Source: Deltaproteobacteria bacterium (GTDB lineage Bacteria; Desulfobacterota; Desulfomonilia; UBA1062). Taken from it: 64,000 nt of DNA. The notes beneath the pieces were generated by a model. That model searched no databases and was not told the DNA's origin. It saw nothing but the letters and a program-made list of their open reading frames with translations. This document shows, in pieces, positions 37,614 to 46,098 of the stretch (position 1 is its first letter; each line of letters begins with the position of its first letter). The stretch is from the NCBI GenBank assembly GCA_018434685.1, contig JAHDOV010000005.1, forward strand, positions 125,056 to 189,055. The letters are read 5' to 3'. The position numbers were made by a program, and so were the translations under genes.

Positions 37614-39383
37614 ATGTCCGGTATCGGCGGAACGCTCAATATTGCAAGCTGGTCGTTGTATTCCTCGCAACTGGCACTCGAGGTGATATCGCACAATATC
37701 GCCAATGCAAATACGCCCGGTTATTCCAGGCAGAGTCTTCAGATCGAGCCCAATGTCCCGCTGAATGTCGGCCCGGGGCAGATCGGGACCGGGGTGACGG
37801 CTACCGAGGTTACCCGGCAGTACGATGCGTTCATCAATGAACAGATCACCCAGAAGATATCCCAGTACAATTACTGGGGGGCCCAGAAGAATGCAATGGA
37901 GGAGATCGAGACCATCTTCAACGAGAGCGACGGGTACGGGGTAAATCAGATGATGGCAGAGTTCTGGAATGCCTGGAGCGACCTGTCGAACAACCCCGAC
38001 GGGATACCGGAGAGAGAGGCCCTCCTTGCAAAGTCAGAGAACCTGGTTCAGCTCCTGGGGGACATGGACTACAATCTCCGGGAGTATCAGCGGCATCTGG
38101 ACAATAATATCCAGGGCTCGGTGGGCCAGATCAATACCGTCATCACGCAGATAGCAGAACTGAACAAGCAGATATCGAGCGTGGAGATCGATGGCATGAT
38201 CAATGCCAATGATCTGCGCGACAAGAGAGAGCTGCTCCTGGAAGAGCTCTCCACCTACATGGACATCTCGTATTACGAAGAGGAACAGTCCGGGCAGGTC
38301 ATGGTGTATATTCTCGGGGGCACGCCCCTGGTACTGGGAAAAGATTCGTACAGCCTCGCTATCGAGAGAGACACTGCCACCGGTCTCGCCAATGTGTTGT
38401 GGGAGGACAGTTCGGGCAGGACCGTCGACATAACCGATAAGCTCCAAGGCGGGAAGCTGGCCGGCTGGGTCAATGTGCGGGATACCAAGATCGGTTCGTA
38501 TCTCGACAGCATGAATACTCTGGCCGGAGAACTTGTCTGGCAGGTGAACTCCCTGCATGCCCAGGGTGTCGGTCTCGAGTCGGTCGAATCCATGGTGGGG
38601 ACCGTCCAGGTGTCGGGCCTGACAGATGATCTGAGCACGGACTTCATGTTTTCCGACCGGTTCAGCGCCGGGGGGAGTTTCGACCTGGTGGTCTACGATG
38701 ATGCCACCGGCGATGCGAGCAGGAGCACCATTACGTTGGCCGCCGGTGCAACCACGGTGGGCGACCTCGTTGACGCCATCAACGCCGTGGGCAATATGAA
38801 TGCTGAAATCGATGCAGAGGGCCACGTTCGGATCTATTCGGATACCGGGTACTCTTTTGCCGTGAATCCGGATGAGACTGCCGAATCGAACAATGCCCTG
38901 GCCATACTCGGGGTGAATACGTTCTTTTCGTGGAGCGAGCAGGTGGGACAGCCTGCCACCGCTCTGACCGAGACCCTGGACATCAATGCCGCGATAGAGG
39001 CGAATTCAGCCCTCATAGCTGCGGGATACCTCGACAGCGCCAACCAGGTGGCACCCGGATCGAACGACGTGGCCCTGGCGGTTTATGCCCTCCAGGACCA
39101 GGTGATCACCGACTTCGGCGGGAGCACGATAGACACGACGATGGATTCCTTCTACAGCTCTTTCATCGCAGAGGTCGGGGTTGATGTCCAGAACGCGAAT
39201 CTCAACGAGAAGTTCAACGATACCCTGCTGGCCCAGTACACCCAGAGAAAGGAGAGTGTCACCGGGGTTAACCTCGACGAAGAGATGGCCAACATCCTCA
39301 AATACCAGCACCTTTACCAGGCAGCCGCGAAACTGATCACCATAGCCGACGAGATGATGGAGTCGTTGCTTTCCATAAAATAA
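37614..39383 (+). CDS. flgK: Flagellar hook-associated protein 1 (FlgK)
   Basis: 589 aa. The first hook-filament junction protein. It has the rod/hook N-terminal box ALEVISHNIANANTPGYSRQ, the FlgK-specific QTEIEPNVPLNVGPGQIGTG-like stretch, EFWNAWSDLSNNPDGIPERE, INDLRDKRELLLEELS-like sequence, and the C-terminal helix VNLDEEMANILKYQHLYQAA with AKLITIADEMMESLLSI. It is followed directly by csrA; flgL is not found between them. Confidence 0.95.
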   Translation: MSGIGGTLNIASWSLYSSQLALEVISHNIANANTPGYSRQSLQIEPNVPLNVGPGQIGTGVTATEVTRQYDAFINEQITQKISQYNYWGAQKNAMEEIETIFNESDGYGVNQMMAEFWNAWSDLSNNPDGIPEREALLAKSENLVQLLGDMDYNLREYQRHLDNNIQGSVGQINTVITQIAELNKQISSVEIDGMINANDLRDKRELLLEELSTYMDISYYEEEQSGQVMVYILGGTPLVLGKDSYSLAIERDTATGLANVLWEDSSGRTVDITDKLQGGKLAGWVNVRDTKIGSYLDSMNTLAGELVWQVNSLHAQGVGLESVESMVGTVQVSGLTDDLSTDFMFSDRFSAGGSFDLVVYDDATGDASRSTITLAAGATTVGDLVDAINAVGNMNAEIDAEGHVRIYSDTGYSFAVNPDETAESNNALAILGVNTFFSWSEQVGQPATALTETLDINAAIEANSALIAAGYLDSANQVAPGSNDVALAVYALQDQVITDFGGSTIDTTMDSFYSSFIAEVGVDVQNANLNEKFNDTLLAQYTQRKESVTGVNLDEEMANILKYQHLYQAAAKLITIADEMMESLLSIK

Positions 39384-39428
39384 TCAGGTAATGTTTCCCT
39401 TAAAGTAGCCATACCACAGGGGGGCTGA

Positions 39429-39668
39429 TTGTTAATATTGACACGGAAAGTGGGCGAAGCTGTCGCCATCGGAGATGATATCCAGATCTCTGTCGTGGAG
39501 ATTAAGGGGACCCAGGTAAAGCTGGGTATCCAGGCACCCAAGAACATAGAGGTACACCGAGAGGAAATATACGAGAAGATTCAGGAAGAAAACAGGCGCG
39601 CGGCGCTCGTTTCGAAAGATGCCCTCGGGGCTGTGGAAGATCTGCTGCTGAAAAAGAAAGATTCTTGA
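39429..39668 (+). CDS. csrA: Carbon storage regulator, RNA-binding translational repressor
   Basis: 79 aa. It dimerises and binds GGA motifs in mRNA leaders, often including the flagellin mRNA. It begins [20 protein letters not shown] and continues [20 protein letters not shown], with the RNA-binding residues Arg near position 6 and Arg in HREEIY. The start is TTG after a GGGGGG box. It is about 15 residues longer than E. coli CsrA at the C terminus. No fliW is seen next to it. Confidence 0.95.
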   Translation: MLILTRKVGEAVAIGDDIQISVVEIKGTQVKLGIQAPKNIEVHREEIYEKIQEENRRAALVSKDALGAVEDLLLKKKDS

Positions 39669-39737
39669 GGCAAGGCACTTCAATACTGCAGGCAGGAACG
39701 TTATACTACTAATGACAGAATACAGGAGGGGAAATCT

Positions 39738-39977
39738 ATGGGGTTTATCGTCAGTCTCGTTAAATGGGCAATCCTTGCTCCATTTAAGATAATCAAGTTT
39801 ATCATCGGCGACATCGTTATTTTTGGTATCATCGGGGGAATACTCTCTTTTGTGAAGACCGTGATCAAGCTCCTCTTCAAGCCGATTTCGCTGGCAGTCA
39901 TGTTCGGCGGGGCACTGGCGTTTATCGCCTCCGACGAAGAAAAGAGGAACAAGGTCAAGGCACTGCTCGGCATGTAG
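39738..39977 (+). CDS. Small uncharacterised membrane protein
   Basis: 79 aa with two or three hydrophobic helices (VKWAILAPFKIIKFIIGDIV, IFGIIGGILSFVKTVIKLLF, LAVMFGGALAFIA) and a basic tail. There is a good ribosome site (AGGAGGGG) before the ATG. No family is recognised. It lies 69 bases after csrA and may be the last gene of that transcript. Confidence 0.65.
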   Translation: MGFIVSLVKWAILAPFKIIKFIIGDIVIFGIIGGILSFVKTVIKLLFKPISLAVMFGGALAFIASDEEKRNKVKALLGM

Positions 39978-40333
39978 CCCGGGTGTCCTTTCCGCTTGTC
40001 TGCCGGCCGGATCGGTTCCGATCACTACTTCGGGCTGAAGCACAGAGGCTCCTCTGTCGAGTGCGGAGTCGGGAATGAACCCATGAGGGCAGCCCCAGGG
40101 CTCTCATGGGCCTGATAGCTTCAGCGCGATCCATCCATAAACAATCTTTCCCCCTGCACCGACACCCAGTGCCGCCAGGCACTGGTACCTGCCACGCAAA
40201 CAGAACCCCCGGACACACCAAGGCCCATGCTGCCGGGGGAGGTATCTGCTGACGGCTTGCGAGGGGATGAACGGAGAATGAAAACCACCCTGGCGATGTC
40301 CGGCGGTGGCGGTGGCTGGTGAGTCGAGGAAAA
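39978..40333. other. 356-base gap without a convincing gene
   Basis: It contains several small inverted repeats (for example CCCATGAG/CTCATGGG and ACAGAGGCTCCTCTGT) but no open frame with a ribosome site. The open minus-strand frames are Arg/Pro/Ser-rich and look non-coding. I recognise no riboswitch or RNA gene. Confidence 0.3.
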
Positions 40334-40366
40334 GGCATGGCGCGGGAGTGTCCCGGGCGCCATGCC
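40334..40366 (-). terminator. Terminator after atpE
   Basis: On the minus strand a long stem (GGCATGGCGC paired with GCGCCATGCC, extended inside by GGGA/TCCC) is followed by TTTTCC. It lies about 20 bases past the atpE stop and should end the F0 operon. Confidence 0.7.
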
Positions 40367-40386
40367 CGTTGATTTCTTAGTGAACC

Positions 40387-40740
40387 CTAGCCCACTACGT
40401 ACTTGAGGAACGGATTCGCATAGAGCAGGATGAGCTCTATTACCAGTGCGTAGATGGCGAGAGACTCGATCATTGCCAGACCGAGAATGAGGGCCGTCAA
40501 TATCTTGCCGGATGCCTCGGGATTCCGGGCAATGCCGTCACATGCGCCCTGTACGCCATGACCCTGTCCTATGCCGGTACCCACTGCAGCGATCCCCATG
40601 CCGATACCGGTTGCCACGGCCACCCAGCAGAAGAACTGAATTGCAGCAGGGCTTGCAGCACCATCGGCTGCAAAGACCAGAGATGCCCCTACAAGAACGA
40701 ACAACGTTGTTAAACCCAGCAAACTGATAAACCTCTTCAT
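40387..40740 (-). CDS. atpE: ATP synthase F0 subunit c
   Basis: 117 aa. Two transmembrane helices form the rotor ring. The N terminus has an extra signal-like segment of about 25 residues ([20 protein letters not shown]), as in some related bacteria. Helix 1 has GTGIGQG (Gln59), the loop ARNPEASGK, and helix 2 AMIESLAIY (Glu92, Ser93). Gln plus Glu-Ser are ligands used by sodium-binding c rings, but the following Thr is Leu here, so ion choice is open. A second Glu (102, in [12 protein letters not shown]) also lies in helix 2. It is separated from atpB by a hairpin. Confidence 0.94.
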   Translation of the reverse strand: MKRFISLLGLTTLFVLVGASLVFAADGAASPAAIQFFCWVAVATGIGMGIAAVGTGIGQGHGVQGACDGIARNPEASGKILTALILGLAMIESLAIYALVIELILLYANPFLKYVVG

Positions 40741-40779
40741 AAAATCCTCCTACTATTTTAATTGTCCTACAATAGTGCG

Positions 40780-40815
40780 AAAAAGCCGGTGAGCTCCGCA
40801 CTTCTCACCGGCTTT
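40780..40815 (-). terminator. Hairpin with T-run between atpB and atpE
   Basis: On the minus strand a 12-bp perfect stem (AAAGCCGGTGAG with CTCACCGGCTTT, loop 10 bases) ends in a five-T run at 40780-40784. It has the form of a Rho-independent terminator, but it sits inside the F0 operon, upstream of atpE and its AGGAGG ribosome site. It may be a leaky attenuator or an mRNA-stability element. Confidence 0.7.
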
Positions 40816-40887
40816 CTATTGTACTGCAAAATACCCGTAAAGAGTAATAAAAAACTCATTCCGGCATGATCGTCTCGCCAGGATGTC

Positions 40888-41613
40888 TTAATGGGCCTCC
40901 TCCATTGCGCCGCTGATGTACATCATGGCGAGCAGGGTGAATACGAAGGCCTGGAGCACTGAGGTGAATATCATGAGCACGAGCATGGGAATGGGCATGA
41001 GGAAGGGGACGAGGAAGAGCAGGACGATGAGGACGAGGTCTTCGCCGAAGATGTTTCCGAACAGCCGCATGGTAAGGGAAAGCGGCCTGGCCAGATGACC
41101 GATGAGCTCAACCGGGATCATGAGCGGTGCCATCCACCATACCGGGCCCATAAACTGTTTGACATATTTTACCCCATGGATCTTCACGCCGACGATATGC
41201 GTCAGGAGGAACACCACCAGGGCCATGGACAGGTTGGTGTTGAGATTCGCCGTGGGAGAATAGAAGCCGGGGATGATTCCTCCCAGGTTGCAGACCAGGA
41301 TGAACAGCGCGATGGTTGCCATGAGCGGGAAGAACTTCATTCCGTGTTCCCCCATGGTATCCACGAGGAGATTCTTCAGTCCGCCGATAACGACCTCCAG
41401 AAAATTCTGGAGCCTTCCGGGGACCATCTTCATCCCCTTGGTCACCAGGAGGGACATGAGGATGAGGACTATCATATAAAACCAGGTATGGGTAACCTGC
41501 TGCATGTGGTTCCCGTCGGTGAGGTGGAAGGTGGTGTGAAGAAAATGGTAAAGGGGTTTGGTGATGAAATCCAGAACCAGATAACCGTGATCCATATCAG
41601 TCTCCTCCTGCAA
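40888..41613 (-). CDS. atpB: ATP synthase F0 subunit a
   Basis: 241 aa, with five to six membrane helices. It forms the ion half-channels against the c ring. The essential Arg lies in [20 protein letters not shown], followed by [20 protein letters not shown], and the N terminus has the family block with [20 protein letters not shown]. It overlaps the atpI-like gene by 17 bases. Confidence 0.95.
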   Translation of the reverse strand: MQEETDMDHGYLVLDFITKPLYHFLHTTFHLTDGNHMQQVTHTWFYMIVLILMSLLVTKGMKMVPGRLQNFLEVVIGGLKNLLVDTMGEHGMKFFPLMATIALFILVCNLGGIIPGFYSPTANLNTNLSMALVVFLLTHIVGVKIHGVKYVKQFMGPVWWMAPLMIPVELIGHLARPLSLTMRLFGNIFGEDLVLIVLLFLVPFLMPIPMLVLMIFTSVLQAFVFTLLAMMYISGAMEEAH

Positions 41614-41980
41614 ATATGTAGATGAAGCAAGCGTAGCTCATTATCCCCAGTATGACAGTCGAGAGCCCGAGCAATAATCCCAGGATGTCCACTTTCATGA
41701 TCGCAATGAGCGCAAAGAGTATTGCACCGGTCGTCGCCATTCTGAGGATGTACCTCTTTGCCATGAACGATCGGCCCTGGTTCGCCGTGAGAGTCACTGC
41801 CGCCTTGGCATGGCTGTAGAGCCACTGGTAGTTCAGTATGCAGACGATGCCTCCCAGCAAAACACCCAGGGCAAACTTGTTTCCGAAGATAAAGAAGCTC
41901 GAGATGCACAGCGCTATCCAGATACCAAGCGAGATGAATTCTATGCGTTTCTGGACAGGGTCTTTATTTACGGGGCTCAT
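41597..41980 (-). CDS. atpI: ATP synthase subunit I (AtpI-like)
   Basis: 127 aa with four hydrophobic helices ([39 protein letters not shown] and two more after a basic loop). AtpI proteins help assemble the c ring. Sequence conservation is low, so the call depends on topology and its place just before atpB. Confidence 0.8.
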   Translation of the reverse strand: MSPVNKDPVQKRIEFISLGIWIALCISSFFIFGNKFALGVLLGGIVCILNYQWLYSHAKAAVTLTANQGRSFMAKRYILRMATTGAILFALIAIMKVDILGLLLGLSTVILGIMSYACFIYIFAGGD

Positions 41981-42209
41981 CGGAGTTTCCTTCGCTGAAG
42001 AATCTCATGTAGGTTTTGTACATAATCCTGAATCCCGCAAGGATCCCTCCGAAGATGAACAGGAGGGTGAATATCGGCTCGGTCCCGAAGCGGCTGTCGA
42101 GGTATAGACCGGCTACCAGGCCGAGGACGATAGCAATGACCATGGCAAATCCCATAGTGCTGAGGTCCGCCACGGTAAGATACATCTTCTTCTTTTCTTT
42201 ATCGTCCAT
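41964..42209 (-). CDS. atpZ: AtpZ/AtpI-family small membrane protein
   Basis: 81 aa with two helices (GFAMVIAIVLGLVAGLYLDS, IFTLLFIFGGILAGFRIMYK) and the family's short GLYLDSRFGT loop. It is the first gene of the F0 operon and overlaps the AtpI gene by 17 bases. AtpZ is linked to magnesium/calcium uptake and assembly of the synthase in other bacteria. The F1 genes are elsewhere. Confidence 0.82.
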   Translation of the reverse strand: MDDKEKKKMYLTVADLSTMGFAMVIAIVLGLVAGLYLDSRFGTEPIFTLLFIFGGILAGFRIMYKTYMRFFSEGNSDEPRK

Positions 42210-42222
42210 GCTGTTCCTTTAG

Positions 42223-42473
42223 CGTATACAATTCAATGCCGCCATATTACTGAATAGTGATTCATAATGCAAGTATGTTTTTTTATAGGTATCTTTCCGA
42301 GCACATACATAGCTAGGTTATACAACATGCTGAAAATACTTATTAAAATAAGATAGCACATTATAACACATTGTTATTACAATTATTATTAGCTTCGCGT
42401 GTAATTTTATCGTGCACAGCACTTGAATTGTACCATGGACAAGATGATCTATTCATTGTAAAGGGGACCGGTT
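42223..42473. other. AT-rich divergent promoter region
   Basis: These 250 bases separate the leftward F0 operon from the rightward glucosaminidase gene. They are clearly richer in A and T than the neighbours and hold no gene. They must contain both promoters, but I cannot place convincing -35/-10 pairs. Confidence 0.4.
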
Positions 42474-43250
42474 ATGACACGCCCAGCTGTTTTGCCAGGC
42501 CTTCTTGCGGTTATCATGATGCTCGCGATACTCCCGGGTATGTTCCCCGGGGAACATGCTGCGACCTATGAAGACGTCGTGAGCTATACCTATACCCCCT
42601 CCATTCCCGACGAATATTTTGAGATACACGACGTCCCTGCAAGAAAGCAGTACCTGATCGATATCCTCCTGCCTCTGGTCCTCAAGGCCAATGCCAAGAT
42701 ATCCCGGCAGCGGGATACCCTGATACGAATCAAGGAAAGCCCGTCGTGGTTCACGCAGCAGGACCGGGAGATAATCGAAGACCTTGCCGAGAAGTACCGG
42801 GTCTCAACAAGCAGTTATGATACGATGATCGACGAGCTGCTTGCCCGGGTCGATGTGCTCCCGGTCTCGCTCGTTCTGGCCCAGGCGGCCATCGAATCCG
42901 GCTGGGGGACCTCGAGATTCGCTGTCGAGGGCAACAATCTCTTCGGCTTGCGCACCCTGGGCGGATACGGGATGATCCCGAAGGAGCTGGACGAGGGAGG
43001 GTCGATCAAGGTCTCGGTCTTCAAAGACCTCCAGGCGAGCGTCGACTACTACCTGTGGACCATCAACACGCACCCGGAATACGAAGAGCTCCGTCAGATC
43101 AGGAGCAGGAATTCCCGCCCCCTGGACCCCCTTGCGCTTGCACAGGGGCTGAGCAGCTACTCGGAAATCGGACAGGACTATATCGATCAGATCGTCGGGG
43201 TCATAGAGTATAACCAGTTGCAGGACTATGACATCTACAAGCTCCAGTGA
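42474..43250 (+). CDS. Bax-like peptidoglycan glucosaminidase
   Basis: 258 aa. A signal peptide or anchor (VLPGLLAVIMMLAILPGMFP) precedes a short helical part and a glucosaminidase domain (GH73 type): LAQAAIESGWGTSRFAVEGN, NLFGLRTLGG, YLWTINTHPEYEELR, and GLSSYSEIGQDYIDQIVGVI. The catalytic Glu should be that in AAIESGWG. It would cut peptidoglycan in the periplasm. A polysaccharide deacetylase gene follows 9 bases later. Confidence 0.85.
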   Translation: MTRPAVLPGLLAVIMMLAILPGMFPGEHAATYEDVVSYTYTPSIPDEYFEIHDVPARKQYLIDILLPLVLKANAKISRQRDTLIRIKESPSWFTQQDREIIEDLAEKYRVSTSSYDTMIDELLARVDVLPVSLVLAQAAIESGWGTSRFAVEGNNLFGLRTLGGYGMIPKELDEGGSIKVSVFKDLQASVDYYLWTINTHPEYEELRQIRSRNSRPLDPLALAQGLSSYSEIGQDYIDQIVGVIEYNQLQDYDIYKLQ

Positions 43251-43259
43251 GATTCCCGG

Positions 43260-44279
43260 ATGAATACGGTGACCAGGACAGCGGTTTCGCTCTGCATCAT
43301 GCTTTTTGCCCTGAGCCTGTCCGCCCATGCGTACGTAACGGTCCTGCTCTACCACAAATTCGATGAGGCGGATTCTCCCTCCACCTCCACTGCCACCGCA
43401 CAGTTCGCCCGGCAGATGGACTACCTGGAGGCACAGGGATACCGGGTGATTGGGATGGATGAGCTCTACCGCTGCATCACCGGTGCGTCACCCATGCCCG
43501 AGAAGGCCGTGGCCATTACGCTTGATGACGGGTACCTGTCCGAATATACCCGGGCCATTCCCGTCCTGAAGGAACACGGCTACCCCTTCTGTGTCTTTGT
43601 CTTCACCCGCTCGGTGGGTGCGCACGGCTTCATGAGCTGGGATCAGCTCCGTGAGGTCAGGGCCTCCGGCGGTGATGTGGGCTGTCACACGCATACACAT
43701 CCCCGCCTGACGGACTCGTCACCGGCAGAGATCGAAAAGGAATTCAGGCTCTCGAAAGAGGTCCTCAAGGAAAATCTCGGCGAGGAGGCACGGTGGTTCG
43801 CCTACCCCTTCGGCGAGTATGACGACGCGATTCGCGCTGCCGGGGTGAAAGCCGGGTTCAGGCTCCTGTTTACCTCGGACCCGGGCAGCGTGGGGCGGCA
43901 CACGAGGCCGGATCTCGTTCCCCGGCAGGCGATCGTGGGACTGAATATGGACATGGACCGGTTCCGGGAGAAGCTCGAACGGCCCCCCCTGCCGGTGAGC
44001 GCGAGGTCGCCGGGCATTGGGAGACTCTCCGGGAACACCCTCCATGAGATCTCGATCACCATTGCAGACCCGCAGGACTACCATGCCGGGCAGATCCAGA
44101 TGTTTCTCTCGGAAAAGGGCAGGCTCCCTACGCACTTCGATCCGGCCAGCGGCATCCTGACCTGCAGGGAACCGCTCACACTCACCAGGAAGGTCAACCG
44201 GATCATCACCACCGCCAGGCGCAGGGCTGACGGTCTGTACGCCATGGACTCCTACATGATCGTATTGCCCGAGGAATGA
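43260..44279 (+). CDS. Secreted polysaccharide deacetylase (NodB family)
   Basis: 339 aa. A signal peptide (to about residue 24, SLSAHA) precedes the NodB domain with AITLDDGYLSEYTRAIPVL (metal Asp and catalytic Asp), the metal-binding HTHTHPRL, and FAYPFGEYDDAI. The C-terminal 110 residues are an added beta domain of unknown role. It probably removes acetyl groups from peptidoglycan or an exopolysaccharide, which fits its partner glucosaminidase. A CE4 enzyme's second-half His is not obvious. Confidence 0.82.
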   Translation: MNTVTRTAVSLCIMLFALSLSAHAYVTVLLYHKFDEADSPSTSTATAQFARQMDYLEAQGYRVIGMDELYRCITGASPMPEKAVAITLDDGYLSEYTRAIPVLKEHGYPFCVFVFTRSVGAHGFMSWDQLREVRASGGDVGCHTHTHPRLTDSSPAEIEKEFRLSKEVLKENLGEEARWFAYPFGEYDDAIRAAGVKAGFRLLFTSDPGSVGRHTRPDLVPRQAIVGLNMDMDRFREKLERPPLPVSARSPGIGRLSGNTLHEISITIADPQDYHAGQIQMFLSEKGRLPTHFDPASGILTCREPLTLTRKVNRIITTARRRADGLYAMDSYMIVLPEE

Positions 44280-44332
44280 CTTCAGGCACTTTGGGCTTGA
44301 ATCGGTGCGGCAAATATGCCTAGATTCCACCG

Positions 44333-44797
44333 ATGGAACCGATAGACGAGAAGGATCGGGCGATCCTCGCCCTGGCGCAGGGTGATCTGCCCATTGACGA
44401 GCGGCCCTTCGACGCATGGGCGTGCGAACTCGGCATGGATGTGGGCGAACTGCTGGAACGGATGCGGCAGCTCAAGGGCGCGGGTGTGATCAGGGAGGTG
44501 AAGGCGGTGCTGCGGCATCACAGCGCCGGGTTCTCTTCCGGGGCCATGGTGGCCTGGGCCGTGCCCGGGGACAAGGTGGAGGAGGTCGGAGGGAAGATGG
44601 CCGGCCACGACCGGGTGACCCACTGCTATGAGCGGCCCTCGTTCGGGAAGTACAATGTGTTCACCATGATTCACGGCCGCTCGGACACCGAGATCGCCGG
44701 GGTCATTCAAGAGATCGTTTCTCTAGTCGGCATCCGGGAATACCGGGTATTCCGGAGCGTCAGGGAACTGAAGAAATCATCCATGAAGTATTTTTAA
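44333..44797 (+). CDS. ahbB: Siroheme decarboxylase, AhbB-like (Lrp/AsnC fold)
   Basis: 154 aa. A winged helix (AILALAQGDLPIDERPFDAW, then LLERMRQLKGAGVIREVKAV) followed by an AsnC-type ligand domain with LRHHSAGFSSGAMVAW, THCYERPSFGKYNVFTMIHG and the C-terminal KKSSMKYF, which is typical of AhbB. AhbA and AhbB together decarboxylate siroheme to 12,18-didecarboxysiroheme in the alternative heme pathway. AhbA is not next to it. It sits 14 bases before hemL, also a tetrapyrrole gene, and likely shares its transcript. Confidence 0.8.
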   Translation: MEPIDEKDRAILALAQGDLPIDERPFDAWACELGMDVGELLERMRQLKGAGVIREVKAVLRHHSAGFSSGAMVAWAVPGDKVEEVGGKMAGHDRVTHCYERPSFGKYNVFTMIHGRSDTEIAGVIQEIVSLVGIREYRVFRSVRELKKSSMKYF

Positions 44798-44811
44798 AGG
44801 GGTAGCGCGTC

Positions 44812-46098
44812 GTGAAGAATGCGGAGTTGTTTGAACGGGCGAAAAAGGTGATTCCGGGCGGGGTCAACTCACCGGTCAGGGCCTTCAAGAAGGTGGGGGG
44901 AACCCCGCGGTTCATAGACAAGGCCCGGGGGGCGTATCTGTACGACGCAGAGGGCAGGGCATACATCGACCACGTGCTCTCGTGGGGCCCCATGATCCTC
45001 GGGCATGGCCGGGCCGAGGTCGTCGAGGCAGTCAGGGAACAGGCTCTTCGGGGGATGAGCTACGGTGCCCCCACCGAGGCCGAGGTGCTCCTGGCTGAGC
45101 TTGTGTGTTCTTCCTTTGCCTCCATCGACCGGGTCCGCTTCGTGAATTCCGGGACCGAGGCCACCATGAGCGCCATCCGGCTTGCCAGGGCCTTTACCGG
45201 CAGGGAGATCGTGGTGAAGTTCGAGGGCTGCTATCACGGGCACGTGGATTCCCTGCTCGCAAAGGCGGGTTCCGGTGCCCTCACGCTCGGTGTCCCCGAC
45301 ACGGCAGGGGTTCCCGGGGGCATTGCCTCGACCACCGCCGTGCTGCCGTACAACGATATCGAGTACTTCGAGAAATTCATGGAGCATCACGGGCAGGACG
45401 TGGCCGCAGTCATCGTGGAGCCGGTTGCCGGCAATATGGGCGTTGTTTTGCCCAAACCGGGGTTTCTGGCCTCGACACGGGAAAGGACCCGCTCGTGCGG
45501 ATCGCTCCTCATCTTCGACGAGGTCATAACCGGCTACCGCTTCTGCTTCGGGGGGTACCAGGATCTCGTCGGCATCACCCCGGATCTCACCTGCCTCGGG
45601 AAGATCATCGGCGGCGGCATGCCGGTGGGGGCATTCGGGGGGAGGGAGGACATCATGGCCCTCCTGGCGCCGGACGGGCCGGTGTATCAGGCAGGGACGC
45701 TCTCCGGCAATCCCATGGCAATGGCGGCAGGGCTGGCCACCTTAAGAACGATCGAGCGGCTCGATCCCTATGAGAAACTTGCCCGATCCATGGAAGAACT
45801 CACGGGATCGTTCAGGGACAGCGCCAGGGAGGCGGGCATCCCGCTGGCCGTAAACAGCATCGGGTCCATGGCCTGTCTCTTCTTTCAGCCGGGGCCGGTC
45901 ATGTGCTTTGAAGACGTCATGGACTCGAGGGTGGAGCTGTATGTCCGGTTCTTCCATGCCATGCTCAAAGAAGGGATCTACCTGGCGCCTTCGCCTTTCG
46001 AGGCCATGTTCATCAGCACGGCCCACACACAAGATGTGCTCGAAAGATCCATGGAAGCGGCTCGAACGAGCCTGCTCACGCTCTCAGGCCAGGCTTGA
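44812..46098 (+). CDS. hemL: Glutamate-1-semialdehyde 2,1-aminomutase
   Basis: 428 aa. A PLP enzyme that makes 5-aminolevulinate, the first tetrapyrrole precursor. Seen: FERAKKVIPGGVNSPVRAFK, FVNSGTEATMSAIRLARAFT, FEGCYHGHVDSLLAKAGSGA, IFDEVITGYRFCFGG, the PLP lysine in CLGKIIGGGMPVGAFGG, and YQAGTLSGNPMAMAAG. The start is GTG at 44812. Its end overlaps convergent lon by 23 bases. Confidence 0.97.
   Translation: MKNAELFERAKKVIPGGVNSPVRAFKKVGGTPRFIDKARGAYLYDAEGRAYIDHVLSWGPMILGHGRAEVVEAVREQALRGMSYGAPTEAEVLLAELVCSSFASIDRVRFVNSGTEATMSAIRLARAFTGREIVVKFEGCYHGHVDSLLAKAGSGALTLGVPDTAGVPGGIASTTAVLPYNDIEYFEKFMEHHGQDVAAVIVEPVAGNMGVVLPKPGFLASTRERTRSCGSLLIFDEVITGYRFCFGGYQDLVGITPDLTCLGKIIGGGMPVGAFGGREDIMALLAPDGPVYQAGTLSGNPMAMAAGLATLRTIERLDPYEKLARSMEELTGSFRDSAREAGIPLAVNSIGSMACLFFQPGPVMCFEDVMDSRVELYVRFFHAMLKEGIYLAPSPFEAMFISTAHTQDVLERSMEAARTSLLTLSGQA

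Noticed and set aside
39955..40338. 127-codon leftward frame after the small membrane gene
   Set aside because: The Arg/Ser/Pro-rich product has no ribosome site and overlaps the terminator hairpin of the F0 operon.
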